Assembly (NCBI GenBank): GCA_027579435.1
Contig: JANBPK010001106.1
Location: 1 to 38,863, forward strand
DNA length: 38,863 nt
Source: Candolleomyces eurysporus
Lineage: Eukaryota; Basidiomycota; Agaricomycetes; Agaricales; Psathyrellaceae
Direction: 5' to 3'
In this document: in pieces, positions 38,562 to 38,863 of the stretch
Layout of the letters: each line of letters starts with the position of its first letter
Position numbering within the stretch: position 1 is the first letter of the stretch
Made by a program: the position numbers and the translations under genes
Notes under the pieces: model-generated
Seen by the model: only the letters and a program-made list of their open reading frames with translations
The model's database searches: none
Told to the model about the DNA's origin: nothing

Positions 38562-38863
38562 GTGGGTCGGAAAGGTGTCCGATTATTAAGAACAGGCTGG
38601 AGCCCAAGTGACTGCGGTGCTCAGGCTGTGTGTTCGAGGACAACAGCGGAACTATGTTCGTTGTGCCCCTGCGTTCCTATTCCCGCGTCAAGTTCTCACT
38701 GAATTTGACCCACTGAGCCCCGATGTGGTGAAGAGATAGAGCCTCAATCGTGCGTGACCGGTTACATGTTACACTGGATATCCAACGACTGACGACGATA
38801 TCGTTGGTATGCATAGCATTTCACTGGATCCTGGGCGTCTATCGGATATCACAGCCCCTTCTC
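38562..38863. other. No recognisable feature at window end
   Basis: CpG-containing sequence upstream of the RNase H frame (minus strand). A promoter would be expected here if it is a gene, but no clear TATA box is seen. The window ends before any further gene appears. Confidence 0.35.

Overview
The window looks like a transposon-dominated, probably centromeric or otherwise heterochromatic, block of a basidiomycete (Agaricomycete-type) fungal genome. The evidence is the set of element families, all known from mushroom-forming fungi: tnp2 (CACTA/EnSpm-type) transposase, a Ty1/copia element with a half-tRNA primer site, a Tad-like LINE with an ORF1 zinc knuckle, a Helitron Rep/Pif1 helicase, a fungal tyrosine recombinase and an expanded P-element-like family. 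I see no confident intact host gene, no tRNA or rRNA gene and no CRISPR. Scattered Ns show draft assembly. All family assignments are from motif recognition, not from database searches.

Layout. 1-13 kb is AT-rich and CpG-poor and holds decayed copies: an LTR-like repeat, a tyrosine-recombinase relic split by a 770-bp hAT-type MITE, a degenerate protein of unknown function (3.9-5.2 kb), a 1,046-bp palindromic CACTG-ended element, and a long minus-strand relic of a P-element/THAP9-like transposase (7.0-10.2 kb, perhaps to 11.8 kb). 13.3-21.9 kb is GC- and CpG-rich and young: a LINE lacking its reverse transcriptase, a nearly complete copia element (15801-21258, minus strand, 1,500-aa open gag-pol) and the 3' end of a second LINE. 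21.9-25.9 kb is a minus-strand tnp2 relic split by a 645-bp TA-flanked MITE. 26.2-27.7 kb is a ~60-bp minisatellite split by a 306-bp CACTG-ended MITE. 28.9-31.6 kb is a decayed, internally inverted copia copy carrying a 562-bp solo LTR. 31.6-32.3 kb repeats the 12.3-13.0 kb sequence. 32.3-35.7 kb is mostly unrecognised. 35.8-37.0 kb is a Helitron relic. From about 37.0 kb composition returns to CpG-normal, ending in a frameshifted RNase H gene or fragment.

The most useful signal is the nesting. Several insertions can be removed on paper to give a clean empty site: in two of them the interrupted reading frame is restored exactly, one restores a minisatellite unit, and one has an unoccupied paralogous site. 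This gives firm boundaries, target-site duplications and a relative order of events. The CACTG-ended MITEs carry 3-bp CAA duplications, as expected for elements moved by a tnp2-type transposase, and such a relic lies in the same window. Old copies differ from young ones largely by CpG to TpG/CpA changes, as expected from cytosine methylation or a RIP-like process. I did not find a convincing new multi-gene system; the novelty is in element structures and nested history.
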